A stretch of DNA of 64,000 nt. Source: Flaviaestuariibacter sp. (lineage in GTDB: Bacteria; Bacteroidota; Bacteroidia; Chitinophagales; Chitinophagaceae). Under the pieces are notes generated by a model. The model had not been told where the DNA came from, did no database searches, and worked only from the letters and a program-made list of their open reading frames with translations. How positions within the stretch are numbered: the stretch's first letter is position 1; each line of letters begins with the position of its first letter. The DNA lies in contig JAOQAI010000014.1 of the NCBI GenBank assembly GCA_025963645.1, positions 1-64,000 on the forward strand, written 5' to 3'. Positions 1 to 8,403 of this stretch are shown one piece after another. Made by a program: the position numbers and the translations under genes.

Positions 1-135
1 TGATGCTATGGCACTTTACACATCCACACAATAGAAAATCTACCAAGCATTTTATGCTTTGCTGAAATACGCAAACTGATTTAAAAAATCGGTTTACTTA
101 CTATTTTTCAAACGAGTTGTGCAACTGTCACCACT

Positions 136-150
136 GTTAGCTGCAGACTT
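136..150. repeat. Left arm of inverted repeat flanking a membrane-protein gene
   Basis: GTTAGCTGCAGACTT matches the reverse complement of 680-694 at 14 of 15 positions. The arm overlaps the stop codon of the gene at 137-679. GTTAGC/GCTAAC ends around a single small gene recall integron cassette boundaries, but the fit to the GTTRRRY core is imperfect, so the cassette reading is an inference. Positions 1-135 hold no recognisable gene. Confidence 0.45.
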
Positions 151-679
151 TTCCGGTCCGAATTAAATGGTGTCCAAATAAGTAAAACCATAATGGAAAA
201 ACAGAAAACAGTCCAACCCAAAGTGGTACTGTCAACCACCCTGTAGTTGGAGTTACCGAAAAGAAAAAGGCGGCGATTGTTGTCAAAATAGATGCAATAA
301 AACCTAAAATGGAAGGTCGAATAAGAGTATTTTGGTAATTAATTTTTGTTTTGAAAATAATGTCAAAAAAAAGTTGAAGCAAAACAGCACCTATTGTACT
401 TCCAAGCAAAATTCTTATTGGAGAGAGTTTATAATCAATGTTTTTTATGTCAATGATATAAAGTGTCAACAGATAAATAATACAAGCTGTTAGAAAAAAT
501 AATATTCGTTGAATGATTGTTGATTTTTTAAAGAAGGAAATAATAAGTCCCAAAGTCGGTCCAGGAATAAAAAATGTAAAAAGCATAACCATAATTGCTT
601 CTTGATAAAGCATTCCTAAAATAGCGAAACAGAAAATAAAGCAACCTGCAATTAGTAAGGTCTTTTGAAATGTCGACAT
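137..679 (-). CDS. Multi-pass membrane protein of unknown function
   Basis: I do not recognise the family. The 180-residue product is very hydrophobic, with about six likely membrane segments (roughly residues 6-24, 28-48, 57-76, 89-109, 122-143 and 147-170) joined by short charged loops. It has no obvious catalytic motif. The ATG at 679 is the only sensible start. Codon use is AT-rich compared with the GC-richer genes that follow. The gene sits exactly between near-perfect 15-bp inverted repeats (136-150 and 680-694), which suggests it was acquired as a small mobile unit such as an integron-like cassette. No neighbour points to a function. Confidence 0.6.
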   Translation of the reverse strand: MSTFQKTLLIAGCFIFCFAILGMLYQEAIMVMLFTFFIPGPTLGLIISFFKKSTIIQRILFFLTACIIYLLTLYIIDIKNIDYKLSPIRILLGSTIGAVLLQLFFDIIFKTKINYQNTLIRPSILGFIASILTTIAAFFFSVTPTTGWLTVPLWVGLFSVFPLWFYLFGHHLIRTGKVCS

Positions 680-694
680 AAGTTTGCAGCTAAC
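680..694. repeat. Right arm of inverted repeat flanking a membrane-protein gene
   Basis: AAGTTTGCAGCTAAC is the partner of 136-150 and begins one base before the ATG of the reverse-strand gene (start codon 677-679). A small extra palindrome (CTAAT...ATTAG, about 700-717) lies just outside it. Confidence 0.45.
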
Positions 695-859
695 ACGCTA
701 ATTTATGCTATTAGACGCAACCAATGAAAAAATAGTCCTCTTGATAACCAACACTTTAGTATAATACATTTTTAGATTGTCGTTGCGCCAATCCTTTTTA
801 CAAAAAAATATAATATAAACCCTCCCCCTACCCGGAAAACTCCCTTTCCCAAGGCTGCC

Positions 860-1068
860 AAACCCTCCTGCTACCTGCAGCAACCTTTGGTAACGGCCTC
901 CAAACCCTCCCGCAACCTGCAGAAACAAAAAGGGGAAGCTCACAAAGCTTCCTGCAACCCGCAGGAACAAAAAGTAGGGGCCTCCAAAGCTTCCTGCCAC
1001 CGGCGGGAAGCTTTGGAGGCCGCGGAAAAACCTTCCTGCAGGTGGCAAATGACGAAGCATGCCCCTCG
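860..1068 (+). repeat. 42-bp tandem repeat array (five units)
   Basis: Five degenerate direct repeats run head to tail: 860-901, 902-943 and 944-985 (42 bp each), 986-1025 (40 bp) and 1026-1068 (43 bp). A partial unit begins at about 1069 and a degenerate one precedes 860. Units start AAAsCYTCC and carry a CCTGC-rich core with dyad symmetry. Because 42 is a multiple of three, frames stay open across the array on both strands, which creates apparent but unconvincing ORFs. The 480 bases between 695 and 1174 hold this array and otherwise AT-rich DNA without a believable gene. Confidence 0.75.
979..1021. repeat. Perfect 20-bp hairpin inside the tandem array
   Basis: Positions 979-998 pair with 1002-1021 across all 20 positions (one T:G wobble), leaving a 3-base ACC loop. 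The inner core GCC-ACC-GGC resembles the CCC-ACC-GGG core of the palindromes found in ispG and at 58.6-58.9 kb. Confidence 0.75.
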
Positions 1069-1174
1069 AAAACCTCCCTGCACCCCCGTTTTCCACAAGC
1101 CCGGCCTTACCTGTGGATTTCTTTTTTTGGAGAAGCCTCCCCGGCGGTTTTACCTTTTTGTAAAATTTACCGCT

Positions 1175-1930
1175 ATGCTTAAAAAATCACACGTTGGCAA
1201 GTGGCTAAGCGCCACTGTGCTGGCTTTTTTCGAAGATGCGAAAACCCTAATTACCAATGCGATGGCCGCATTAGGCACTACGCCGGTCACCTTTGCTGCG
1301 TCGCAAACAGCCTTTGAAGCATCCTTAATCAACCTGGACAGCCTTTTTAAAACCGGTGCCGCATCTGCCCATAGCAAAAAACTGCTCGAACTGGATGCCA
1401 AGCGGGATGGCTTGTTCACCGGCGTTCGCCTGCTGGTGCAGTCGCACACCTACCACCCCGATGCTGAGGTGCGGGCAGCAGCCAGCCTGCTGGAGCTAAG
1501 CATCAATGCTTACGGACGTGGCCTGGTAAGACGCCCGTTGGCCGACGAGACCGCCATCATCAACAGCTTGCTTAACGACTGGAAAGAGAAGTCCAGCCTG
1601 GTAGGCGCATTGCCCGCTATTGCAGGATTGCCCGCTTTTGTAACAGCGCTCACCGCAGCCAACACCGAGTTCAATACGCTCTACCTGAAGCGCACCACGG
1701 AGACCGCACAAGAGCCTGGTTTTACTACTGAGGAAGCGCAGGCCGCCACCATTGCCGCCTACGAGGCGGTGCTGGTCAAAATAAAAGGTTATAGCGAAGT
1801 GGCGGAAAACCCGGCGCCGTGGAAGACGTTGTTATCGCAGTTAAGCGCTTTGTGGGATAAATACGAAACCAACGAAGCCATCCGCGAAGGGCATGGCGCC
1901 GCCGCCAAAGCCGCCGCTAAACCTTCATAA
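1175..1930 (+). CDS. DUF6261-like protein
   Basis: The protein has 251 residues counted from the ATG at 1175. The frame is open back to 887, but that stretch only translates the 42-bp repeat array, so the internal start is preferred. The sequence is alpha-helical and alanine-rich. It contains a LDAKRDGLFTG segment, then an Ala/Leu-rich helix and an YGRGLVRRPLADET motif, a pattern typical of the DUF6261 family of Bacteroidota. The function of that family is unknown. There is no signal peptide or membrane segment, so it is probably cytoplasmic. A strong terminator follows at 1960-1989, suggesting a single-gene unit. The family call rests on recognition only. Confidence 0.65.
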   Translation: MLKKSHVGKWLSATVLAFFEDAKTLITNAMAALGTTPVTFAASQTAFEASLINLDSLFKTGAASAHSKKLLELDAKRDGLFTGVRLLVQSHTYHPDAEVRAAASLLELSINAYGRGLVRRPLADETAIINSLLNDWKEKSSLVGALPAIAGLPAFVTALTAANTEFNTLYLKRTTETAQEPGFTTEEAQAATIAAYEAVLVKIKGYSEVAENPAPWKTLLSQLSALWDKYETNEAIREGHGAAAKAAAKPS

Positions 1931-1959
1931 AGAAGTTCTCATATCAGTTAGTTGGGTCG

Positions 1960-1989
1960 CCGCTCCTCTTCGTGGGAGCGGTTTTTTTT
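1960..1989 (+). terminator. Rho-independent terminator
   Basis: CCGCTCC (1960-1966) pairs with GGAGCGG (1975-1981) and is followed by eight T residues. It lies 30 bases after the stop of the DUF6261-like gene. Confidence 0.85.
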
Positions 1990-2181
1990 GGCATCACATT
2001 TTGCGGGTGAGTTTGCTATTGTTTTATTCCCTGCTTACACACTTGATTGCCACCCCGCAGGTGATCTGTTGGTTTGTGGCTTATTGATGCCGATGTTTTA
2101 GCGGCCCCATCGGCATTTCCCTGCAGTGCAATAAGTTTCCGTACCCCGCCGTTTCTACCCCATCAGGCTAAAGCGAAACCT

Positions 2182-2310
2182 ATGAAACGATACGCACTTC
2201 TTCTCGCCTTCGCCGCCATTATCGCCATTACCTTTTCCTCCTGCGTCACATACAAACGCGATTGCCAGGGCGGCCGACACACCCGCCTGAAGAACGGTGT
2301 GGTGATCTAA
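2182..2310 (+). CDS. Tiny putative lipoprotein (42 aa)
   Basis: The ATG at 2182 opens a 42-residue product. It has a basic start (MKRY), a hydrophobic stretch and a lipobox-like FSSC, giving a predicted mature peptide of about 22 residues that begins at the cysteine and is rich in basic and polar residues. The longer frame from 2074 has no signal sequence and is less likely. Very short lipoproteins of this kind are common and uncharacterised in Bacteroidota. The next gene starts 49 bases downstream with its own promoter-like box. Confidence 0.55.
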   Translation: MKRYALLLAFAAIIAITFSSCVTYKRDCQGGRHTRLKNGVVI

Positions 2311-2345
2311 ATCCTATAAAACTTTGAACGATTTATTGCCGGCAG

Positions 2346-2353
2346 TAGCTTTG
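2346..2353 (+). promoter_or_regulatory. Bacteroidota -7 box (TAGCTTTG)
   Basis: It matches the TAnnTTTG element read by the primary sigma factor of Bacteroidota. The ATG of the DUF2490-like gene lies 7 bases downstream, so any transcript would be nearly leaderless. No clear -33 TTTG is visible. Confidence 0.45.
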
Positions 2354-2359
2354 CAGGCT

Positions 2360-3037
2360 ATGAAAATGCTGCGCCGCATTTGTTTCCTGATCTGCGTCAT
2401 TTTACCGTTCGCCTCATTCGCTCAAAAAAGTGAGGTCGGCAACTGGTTCATTTATTTTGGCAATCAAAAGATCAGCCCCCGCTGGAACTGGCACAACGAG
2501 GTGCAATACCGCAACTACAACTTCGCCGGCGACCTGGAGCAGCTGCTCCTGCGCACCGGCATTGGCTATAACCTCACGCCCAACAACAATAATATCCTAT
2601 TGGGTTACGGCTATATTCTTTCAAAGCCTTACATCGCCGGCACTGATAGGAAAGGCGAGACGCAGGAGCACCGCGTTTTCCAGCAATTCATCACGCGGCA
2701 ACAATTTGGGCGGCTCTACCTCCAGCACCGCTACCGCATCGAGGAGCGCTTTATCGAGGATGATTTTAAAGTACGGTTCCGGTACTTCCTGGCAGCCAAT
2801 GTGCCGCTTACAAAGAAGACGATGGAGGCGGGTGCACTCTACCTTTCTGCCTACAACGAAATTTTTATCAATGATCGCTCCCCCGTTTATGACCGCGACC
2901 GTATTTATGGGGCTTTGGGTTATGCTATCAATAAGGATTTGCGGGTAGAATTAGGCGCTATGTCGCAACTGTTGGAGAACCGCAAGCGAACACAATTCCA
3001 AGTGGTGTTATTTAATAATTTGCCGCTGGGGAAGTAG
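2360..3037 (+). CDS. DUF2490-like outer-membrane protein
   Basis: The ATG at 2360 is chosen because the signal peptide (MKMLRRI, a hydrophobic core, then SFAQ) starts there; the frame extends back to 2324 without signal features. The mature protein begins GNWFIYFGNQKISPRWNWHNE and continues with alternating aromatic and polar strands ending in a hydrophobic C-terminus, as expected for a small outer-membrane beta-barrel. The WFIYFGNQKI...W..H.E.QYRNYN pattern is that of DUF2490 proteins, which are widespread in Bacteroidota and of unknown function. The product has 225 residues, a normal length. No operon partner is evident. Confidence 0.75.
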   Translation: MKMLRRICFLICVILPFASFAQKSEVGNWFIYFGNQKISPRWNWHNEVQYRNYNFAGDLEQLLLRTGIGYNLTPNNNNILLGYGYILSKPYIAGTDRKGETQEHRVFQQFITRQQFGRLYLQHRYRIEERFIEDDFKVRFRYFLAANVPLTKKTMEAGALYLSAYNEIFINDRSPVYDRDRIYGALGYAINKDLRVELGAMSQLLENRKRTQFQVVLFNNLPLGK

Positions 3038-3269
3038 GTTGGATTTATCAGGTGTAGATAATCTCTTAACCTATTTTGTAAATGCCTGCCAGGCAGGTTA
3101 TCACGACCCTTCCTTAAAGACAGGTACAAAACGCATGCTTTTTCCATAGGGATGAACGGCAACCGTTTATACCGCCTCTATCCGCCTTATCCCTTTGCCC
3201 GAAGTGGTGTATGTATGTAACGAATAGCTTCGTATCCATTCAAAACACACACCCAACAAACTTCGGCTA

Positions 3270-5705
3270 ATGAAACAGCGCTTTTATTCCGTTATCCAAT
3301 CGCTTTTTGTTCTCTTTCTCCTCGTGCTCGTAAACAGTGCCGGCGCACAAGGCGGCAACCTTACCGGCAAACTGTCCGATAGTAAAGGCACCCCGGTTTC
3401 GTTTGCCAATGTCACCTTATTAAAGGCTGCGGACAGCTCTTTTGCCGCCGGTGTAATCACCGACTCGACAGGATGGTTTAGGCTAACCACACCAGCGGCG
3501 GGTACATACCTGCTTCGCTTCACCGCTATTGGGTTTGCAGAAAACCGTACCGCCCCTTTTGAAGCAATTGGTCCGGAATTCTCTAAGAACTTTGGTTCTA
3601 TAACCCTCAAAGGCGATAGTAAAACCTTGCAGGAAGTAAGTGTGGAGTCGTTGCGTCCTACACTCACGCAACTGCCCGACAAACTGGTAGTAAGCGTGGA
3701 AGGAACGGCTATGGCCGCAGGCAATACCGCCTTCACTGTCCTAAGCAAATCACCCGGCGTCTTTATTGACCCGGAAGGCAATATACAGCTCAATGGCCGC
3801 AGCGGCATTATGGTGATGATTGATGGCCGGCAAAGCTTTCTCTCAGCCCGCGACCTGCGGACGATGCTGGAATCCATGCCCGCCGAAAACCTGAAGAACA
3901 TCGAGATCATTACCAATCCCTCTTCCAAATACGATGCAGAAGGCACTTCCGGCATCCTCAACCTGAACCTAAAAAAGAATACGCAGCAAGGCTTGAACGG
4001 CAGCGTCAATACAACGTATAACAACAACTTCAAACAATACGGTGGCACGGCAAGTACCAGTATTGCCTACAAAAAGGGCCGTTTCAATTCTTATATCAAC
4101 AGCAGCATCGGCCGCTTTGTAGGCGGTCGGGACGCCACCTTTACACGGGTGTTCGTAGGGCCATCCGGCTCTACCTATTTCGACCAGGTAGCCGACGGCA
4201 ATTATTTACAGCAAGGTCCGCCATCGGTGCGCCTCGGCTCCGACTATACCATAAACGCCAAGCACAGTGTGGGCTTTATGGCATCGTATAATACGAATAC
4301 CGGTAAGTCGGATTTCCTGACCGATACTTATATTGGTACGCAACCAAAGACGCCGTCCAGTTTAGTGGAAGCTGATAATTACACGACGAATACGTACAGC
4401 AACTTCACCACGAATCTGCATTATGGCGGCAAGCTGGATACAGTAGGCACAACCCTCTCTGCGGACCTTGATTATGTGCATATCACCAACCGCGGCTTTT
4501 CTAACTTTTATAACTATTTCACCAACCTGGGCAACAGTACTAAAACGCAGGATTTTTTATACACTAATAACCCGAATGGTTATGATGTGTATTCCGGTAA
4601 GATTGATTACACCCGTCCACTGAAAGGCGGCCAGAAGCTGGAAGCCGGTGGCCGCATTAGCCAGGTAGTTTCCGATAACGACAACCAGTTTTATTTCAAC
4701 AATGGTTCATTGGTGATCGACCCAGCCCGCACCAATCATTTCAAATACCGCGAAGCCATCTACGCCGCCTACGCTAACTGGACAGGTACATTGAGTAAGA
4801 AATGGTCGGTGCAAACCGGGCTGCGGATGGAGCGTACCTTCTCTGAAGGAAACTTGCTAACAACTAATCAGGTCACGACGCGGAAGTACACCAACCTGTT
4901 TCCGACGCTTTTCCTGCAACAGAAGGTGTCCGCCAATTATGGCATTAATTACAGCATCACCCGCCGCATCAACCGTCCCAATTATGGTTTCCTGAACCCT
5001 TTCCGTGCTTACCGCGATCCATATACGTATTATGTGGGCAACCCGTACCTGCGGCCGTCTTACAGCAATGTTGTATCCATGACGCATCTTATCCGCAAGG
5101 TGTACACAGTCACCTTAAGCTACCAGCGGTCCGAGGACGTGATTTCCGAACTGCCTATTCTGGATGTTGACAACGCAGTAACGGTTTACACACAAGGCAA
5201 TATAAGCAAGAGCCGCAGTGTAGGTGCTACTGCTGTGGCACCGCTGAAAATTGCCAGAAAGTGGGACTCGCAAAATACCGCTGTACTCTCTTACAACAAA
5301 TTTTTACTCAACACTGATTCTACAAATCTTGTAAACGCCCAACTGTATTTTAGCCTACAGTCTAATCACACGATTCTGTTGCCAAAGGCACTGCGCATGG
5401 AAGTAAACCTGCTTTTGCGCGGACCAGGTGCCTCCGGACTTTACCAGATGGATGGCATGACACGAGTGGATATAGCTTTCAAACGCACATTTGCCAAGAA
5501 GAAGCTGGAAGCCGCGGTGAATGCTACCGATATTTTCAAAGGTTTCCGCCTGCGGTTTAAGACAAACATTGATAACAACATCAACGATTTCGACCAGTAC
5601 TTCCGGGTGCGTGCCATCTCTTTCTCCTTGCGGTATATTTTCAGCAAAGGGCAGAAAGTGGAAGAGCGTAAAAAAGCTACTGTGGATGAAGTGAACCGGA
5701 TCTGA
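3270..5705 (+). CDS. TonB-dependent receptor-like outer-membrane beta-barrel protein
   Basis: The protein has 811 residues. A signal peptide ends at about residue 26 (SAGAQ). A CarboxypepD_reg-like beta-sandwich follows (about 30-110), then a plug region (about 130-235) containing NGRSGIMVMIDGR and IEIITNPSSKYDAEGTSGI, then a long barrel to the C-terminus. The plug and the lack of a SusD partner fit the OMP_b-brl_3 type of TonB-dependent receptors rather than SusC. The substrate cannot be read from sequence, although iron or peptide-like ligands are usual for the group. It appears to be a single-gene unit, with a weak terminator-like structure at 5763-5803. Confidence 0.85.
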   Translation: MKQRFYSVIQSLFVLFLLVLVNSAGAQGGNLTGKLSDSKGTPVSFANVTLLKAADSSFAAGVITDSTGWFRLTTPAAGTYLLRFTAIGFAENRTAPFEAIGPEFSKNFGSITLKGDSKTLQEVSVESLRPTLTQLPDKLVVSVEGTAMAAGNTAFTVLSKSPGVFIDPEGNIQLNGRSGIMVMIDGRQSFLSARDLRTMLESMPAENLKNIEIITNPSSKYDAEGTSGILNLNLKKNTQQGLNGSVNTTYNNNFKQYGGTASTSIAYKKGRFNSYINSSIGRFVGGRDATFTRVFVGPSGSTYFDQVADGNYLQQGPPSVRLGSDYTINAKHSVGFMASYNTNTGKSDFLTDTYIGTQPKTPSSLVEADNYTTNTYSNFTTNLHYGGKLDTVGTTLSADLDYVHITNRGFSNFYNYFTNLGNSTKTQDFLYTNNPNGYDVYSGKIDYTRPLKGGQKLEAGGRISQVVSDNDNQFYFNNGSLVIDPARTNHFKYREAIYAAYANWTGTLSKKWSVQTGLRMERTFSEGNLLTTNQVTTRKYTNLFPTLFLQQKVSANYGINYSITRRINRPNYGFLNPFRAYRDPYTYYVGNPYLRPSYSNVVSMTHLIRKVYTVTLSYQRSEDVISELPILDVDNAVTVYTQGNISKSRSVGATAVAPLKIARKWDSQNTAVLSYNKFLLNTDSTNLVNAQLYFSLQSNHTILLPKALRMEVNLLLRGPGASGLYQMDGMTRVDIAFKRTFAKKKLEAAVNATDIFKGFRLRFKTNIDNNINDFDQYFRVRAISFSLRYIFSKGQKVEERKKATVDEVNRI

Positions 5706-5762
5706 TAAATAACAACCAAAAGAAGAATGCAGTAAGGTGTAGGCATACTATTTTCCTGAGCC

Positions 5763-5803
5763 AAACAGTGATCGCAGACTCCGTAAGACGGAAGCTGTTT
5801 TTG
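5763..5803 (+). terminator. Possible terminator
   Basis: Nested pairing AAACAG (5763-5768) with CTGTTT (5795-5800) and TCCGT (5780-5784) with ACGGA (5788-5792), followed by a short T-run. It lies between two convergent genes. Confidence 0.45.
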
Positions 5804-5817
5804 TAGAATGATGGCAA

Positions 5818-6411
5818 TCAAAACTTGGCTTTGACTCCAATGCCTAGGGTCACAATATCAGCAAGGCTTAATGCCTTGCGGTTGCCGGCATAGCTAAAAA
5901 TATCTACATCATACGCTAACAACTCATAATACAATCCCCATTGCCGGATGCGTTTATTGGGATTAGGTTTCGTCTGTATGGCTGATCCTAAGAAAATGCC
6001 GGCGTGCAGGGATGTAGGATGATCGTAGTATCTAAACGAATAGTGCTCCGGCGAAAAAGCGAAGTATTGTTTGCCAAATGTATAATTCACCAGCAGGCCG
6101 GTGGCCAATGGCTTCACCTGCAGTCCTTTTGCAGTGATGGGCCGGATGGGCCACCAGGCAAACTTGGCGGTAGTGGTATGAATCGGTAGCCCGTCAAGAG
6201 ATTTGGGTACATATCCATAGAAAAGATCCATCTCCAGTTTTTCTTTACGGTTGGCATAGCCCACACCTGCAGCGAGGAACCCAATGCCTCCGGCGTATTG
6301 CAGCTTGGCATGGTGCGGCACCAGCCAGTGACGACGTGGTTCCTCGCTGTCCTGTGCCGAAGCCTGGACAGTGCAAAAAACGAGAAGGAAAATGAGCAGG
6401 CGGTACGGCAC
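5818..6411 (-). CDS. Secreted or outer-membrane protein of unknown function
   Basis: I do not recognise the family. The GTG at 6411 immediately follows the stop of the upstream metallophosphoesterase gene and begins directly at a clean signal peptide (VPYRLL, hydrophobic core, ASAQ). An ATG at 6462 is also in frame but overlaps the upstream gene by 50 bases and adds a long charged leader, so it is less attractive. The mature part of about 175 residues has Gly/Ala/aromatic strands such as GGIGFLAAGVGYAN and GLLVNYTFGKQYFAF and ends in a short hydrophobic strand, like a small outer-membrane barrel. The genes abut, so it is probably co-transcribed with the phosphoesterase. Confidence 0.65.
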   Translation of the reverse strand: MPYRLLIFLLVFCTVQASAQDSEEPRRHWLVPHHAKLQYAGGIGFLAAGVGYANRKEKLEMDLFYGYVPKSLDGLPIHTTTAKFAWWPIRPITAKGLQVKPLATGLLVNYTFGKQYFAFSPEHYSFRYYDHPTSLHAGIFLGSAIQTKPNPNKRIRQWGLYYELLAYDVDIFSYAGNRKALSLADIVTLGIGVKAKF

Positions 6412-6412
6412 G

Positions 6413-7213
6413 TTAAAAGGTTTTTTCTTCAATGCGGTAACCGGTTCCGGTAACGGTGACAAGCCCGAAGCTGCGCCGCGCCATGCTGCCTACCACCAGG
6501 TATTCAGGCCCGTTGGGGTAAGGACGCGAAACGGAGTAGCGGTGCTGGTGCCCGTGGATGGATACCCGCACCTTGCCTGTAGCTGAGACAATACGGGAAT
6601 ACTCGGCGGTTTTCGTTTGATCAAACTCCCTGTCGAAGGGTGGCACATGCGAAATAACAAAGGCATTTTTATAAAGGTCATGGTTGGATAGTTGCCGCTC
6701 CAGCCAGGGCAGGTCTGGCAGGGAGCCATCATGCCCCACTTCATACGAATTGGTGTTTAGACAAATGAATTGGTTACCACTGTATTCAAATATAAAATTC
6801 TCCGGTCCAAACATTTGGGAGTAAATCAATCGTCCGTTTGCCAGCATATCATGATTGCCAATAACGCCAATAAAGGGCATCTTTAAGCCTTTGAGGCTAC
6901 GGGCTATCCATTGAAACTCGCGGTTGAGGCCAAAATCGCTGATGTCGCCGGCCAATACTACAAAAGCAATATCATTCAGTCCATTAGCGGCATGAACAAA
7001 GTCTTCGGTGTCTTCATAATGCCGTTGGGAGTCGCCCATTACTATAAAACGGAAGGTGTCTTTCCGGGGCAGTTCGGCGATCTTACGGATATTCCTGGCG
7101 TTCAGGTCCTTGTCGTTTTCGTCCAGCCGCACTTCGTTTGGGCTATACTGAAATGTTTTTTTGCAGGAAGCAAGACTACCGGCCGCAAGGAGCAGGAGTA
7201 GAAGTTTTTTCAT
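6413..7213 (-). CDS. Metallophosphoesterase lipoprotein
   Basis: The protein has 266 residues with a lipoprotein signal peptide (lipobox SLASC, cysteine near residue 17), so it is exported and lipid-anchored. The calcineurin-like phosphoesterase motifs appear in order: GDSQ (about 59-62), GDISD (about 89-93), GNHD (about 118-121), SHVPPFD (about 188-194) and GHQHR (about 220-224). The first motif is GDSQ instead of the usual D-x-H, as in several Bacteroidota members, so the metal site may differ. The substrate is unknown. It is followed directly by a small envelope protein gene and faces away from a second, unrelated phosphoesterase at 7377. Confidence 0.8.
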   Translation of the reverse strand: MKKLLLLLLAAGSLASCKKTFQYSPNEVRLDENDKDLNARNIRKIAELPRKDTFRFIVMGDSQRHYEDTEDFVHAANGLNDIAFVVLAGDISDFGLNREFQWIARSLKGLKMPFIGVIGNHDMLANGRLIYSQMFGPENFIFEYSGNQFICLNTNSYEVGHDGSLPDLPWLERQLSNHDLYKNAFVISHVPPFDREFDQTKTAEYSRIVSATGKVRVSIHGHQHRYSVSRPYPNGPEYLVVGSMARRSFGLVTVTGTGYRIEEKTF

Positions 7214-7376
7214 AGACTAGCATTAGGCGTTTACAAGTTGTAGGTGTTTGAAGAGTTCTGCCCTTATAAATCAAAATATAGTGCCACATTATCTCTTTCC
7301 ATAAAAGAGTTGTAGTGTTTAGATGAGTAGAATGCGGTCTGTTGTTTGCTTAAACAGAGATCATTAATCCCTTCAA

Positions 7377-8327
7377 ATGCGACCCCGGAATTTCTCTGCC
7401 CTGCTTCTTATTTCATCATTCTGGGTACTTCTTTCCTGCAACCGGAATACTTCTCCTGTGGCATCAATGCCCCCAACCGGTGCTACCGGGGATTCACTCA
7501 CCTTTCTGGTGGTGGGCGATTGGGGTAAAAAGGGAGGGCAATCACAAAGGGCGGTGGCAGCGCAAATGAACAGGGCTATACTGCATCATGGCGCTCAATT
7601 CATTATTACAACAGGCGATAATTTTTACTATAGTGGCGTTGCCAGTATTACGGATGCACATTGGAAGGAGTCTTTTGAAGAGGTGTATGATCAGCCCGGC
7701 CACCAGGTGCCCTGGCACCCGGTTTTGGGTAACCATGATTATGGAAAGAACCCTCAGGCCCAGATCGAATATTCGGCCCTTTCCAAACGGTGGCAGCTAC
7801 CTGCGCGGTATTATAGCATGCGTAGGGACATCAAAGGCAGCAAAGGGGTGCTGTTCGCTTTCACCGATACGTCCCCACTTTATGACCGCCACTATGCCGG
7901 CGGAATGTCGGACCTAACAAAGCAGGATAGCGCTGCACAGCTGGATTGGTTGCGGAAAGCCCTCACCCGTTCCGGGCAGAGTTGGAAGATCGTTATTGGT
8001 CACCACCCCGTTTATTCTGGCGGGCCGCATGGTAATACGAATGAGTTGGTTGCCAAGTTCCGTCCGCTATTCAGGGAAACGAATACGGATTTTTATATCA
8101 GCGGGCACGATCATAGCCTCCAACATTTGAGTGTGCCCGGGGAAGGCGTACAATACCTGGTGTCGGGTGGTGGTTCGGAAGGAACGCGATTAGCGAAGCA
8201 TCCCTTTAGCCGCTTTGGCAGGGCCGTTCCGGGGTTCATGATCATGACCTTGTATGCTGGCAGCGCTACCATCTATTTTTATAATAAAGCCGGAAAGCTT
8301 TTATACCGTCAGCAAGTAATCAAGTGA
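7377..8327 (+). CDS. Tartrate-resistant acid phosphatase-like lipoprotein
   Basis: The protein has 316 residues with a lipoprotein signal (lipobox LLSC, about residue 21). Metallophosphatase motifs run in order: VGDWG (about 46-50), TTGDNFYYSG (about 78-87), LGNHDYG (about 117-123), IGHHPVYSGG (about 205-214) and SGHDHSLQ (about 243-250). The GDWG/GDNFY combination is that of the ACP5/purple acid phosphatase branch, which uses a dimetal centre to hydrolyse phosphomonoesters. It is probably anchored at the cell surface or periplasm and could help scavenge phosphate. No phosphate regulon genes are adjacent. It is divergent from the lipoprotein phosphoesterase at 6413-7213. Confidence 0.85.
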   Translation: MRPRNFSALLLISSFWVLLSCNRNTSPVASMPPTGATGDSLTFLVVGDWGKKGGQSQRAVAAQMNRAILHHGAQFIITTGDNFYYSGVASITDAHWKESFEEVYDQPGHQVPWHPVLGNHDYGKNPQAQIEYSALSKRWQLPARYYSMRRDIKGSKGVLFAFTDTSPLYDRHYAGGMSDLTKQDSAAQLDWLRKALTRSGQSWKIVIGHHPVYSGGPHGNTNELVAKFRPLFRETNTDFYISGHDHSLQHLSVPGEGVQYLVSGGGSEGTRLAKHPFSRFGRAVPGFMIMTLYAGSATIYFYNKAGKLLYRQQVIK

Positions 8328-8374
8328 ATGAAAAGTCACTTATCAACAGCATCTCGCTAACCTCAACTGCCGCT

Positions 8375-8382
8375 TACCTTTG
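8375..8382 (+). promoter_or_regulatory. Bacteroidota -7 box (TACCTTTG)
   Basis: A perfect TAnnTTTG match 21 bases before the beta-lactamase ATG at 8404. It rules out the upstream TTG (8380), which lies inside the box. Confidence 0.6.
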
Positions 8383-8403
8383 CGGACAATTAATGATGTA
8401 TAT

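Noticed and set aside
698-1096. A 132-codon minus-strand frame through the 42-bp array
   Set aside because: It is only the translation of the repeats (VAGSF/VAGGF-like runs) and runs on into unrelated AT-rich DNA. No start or domain supports it.
887-1174. N-terminal extension of the DUF6261-like protein
   Set aside because: It translates the repeat array and has no resemblance to the family. The ATG at 1175 gives a normal protein.
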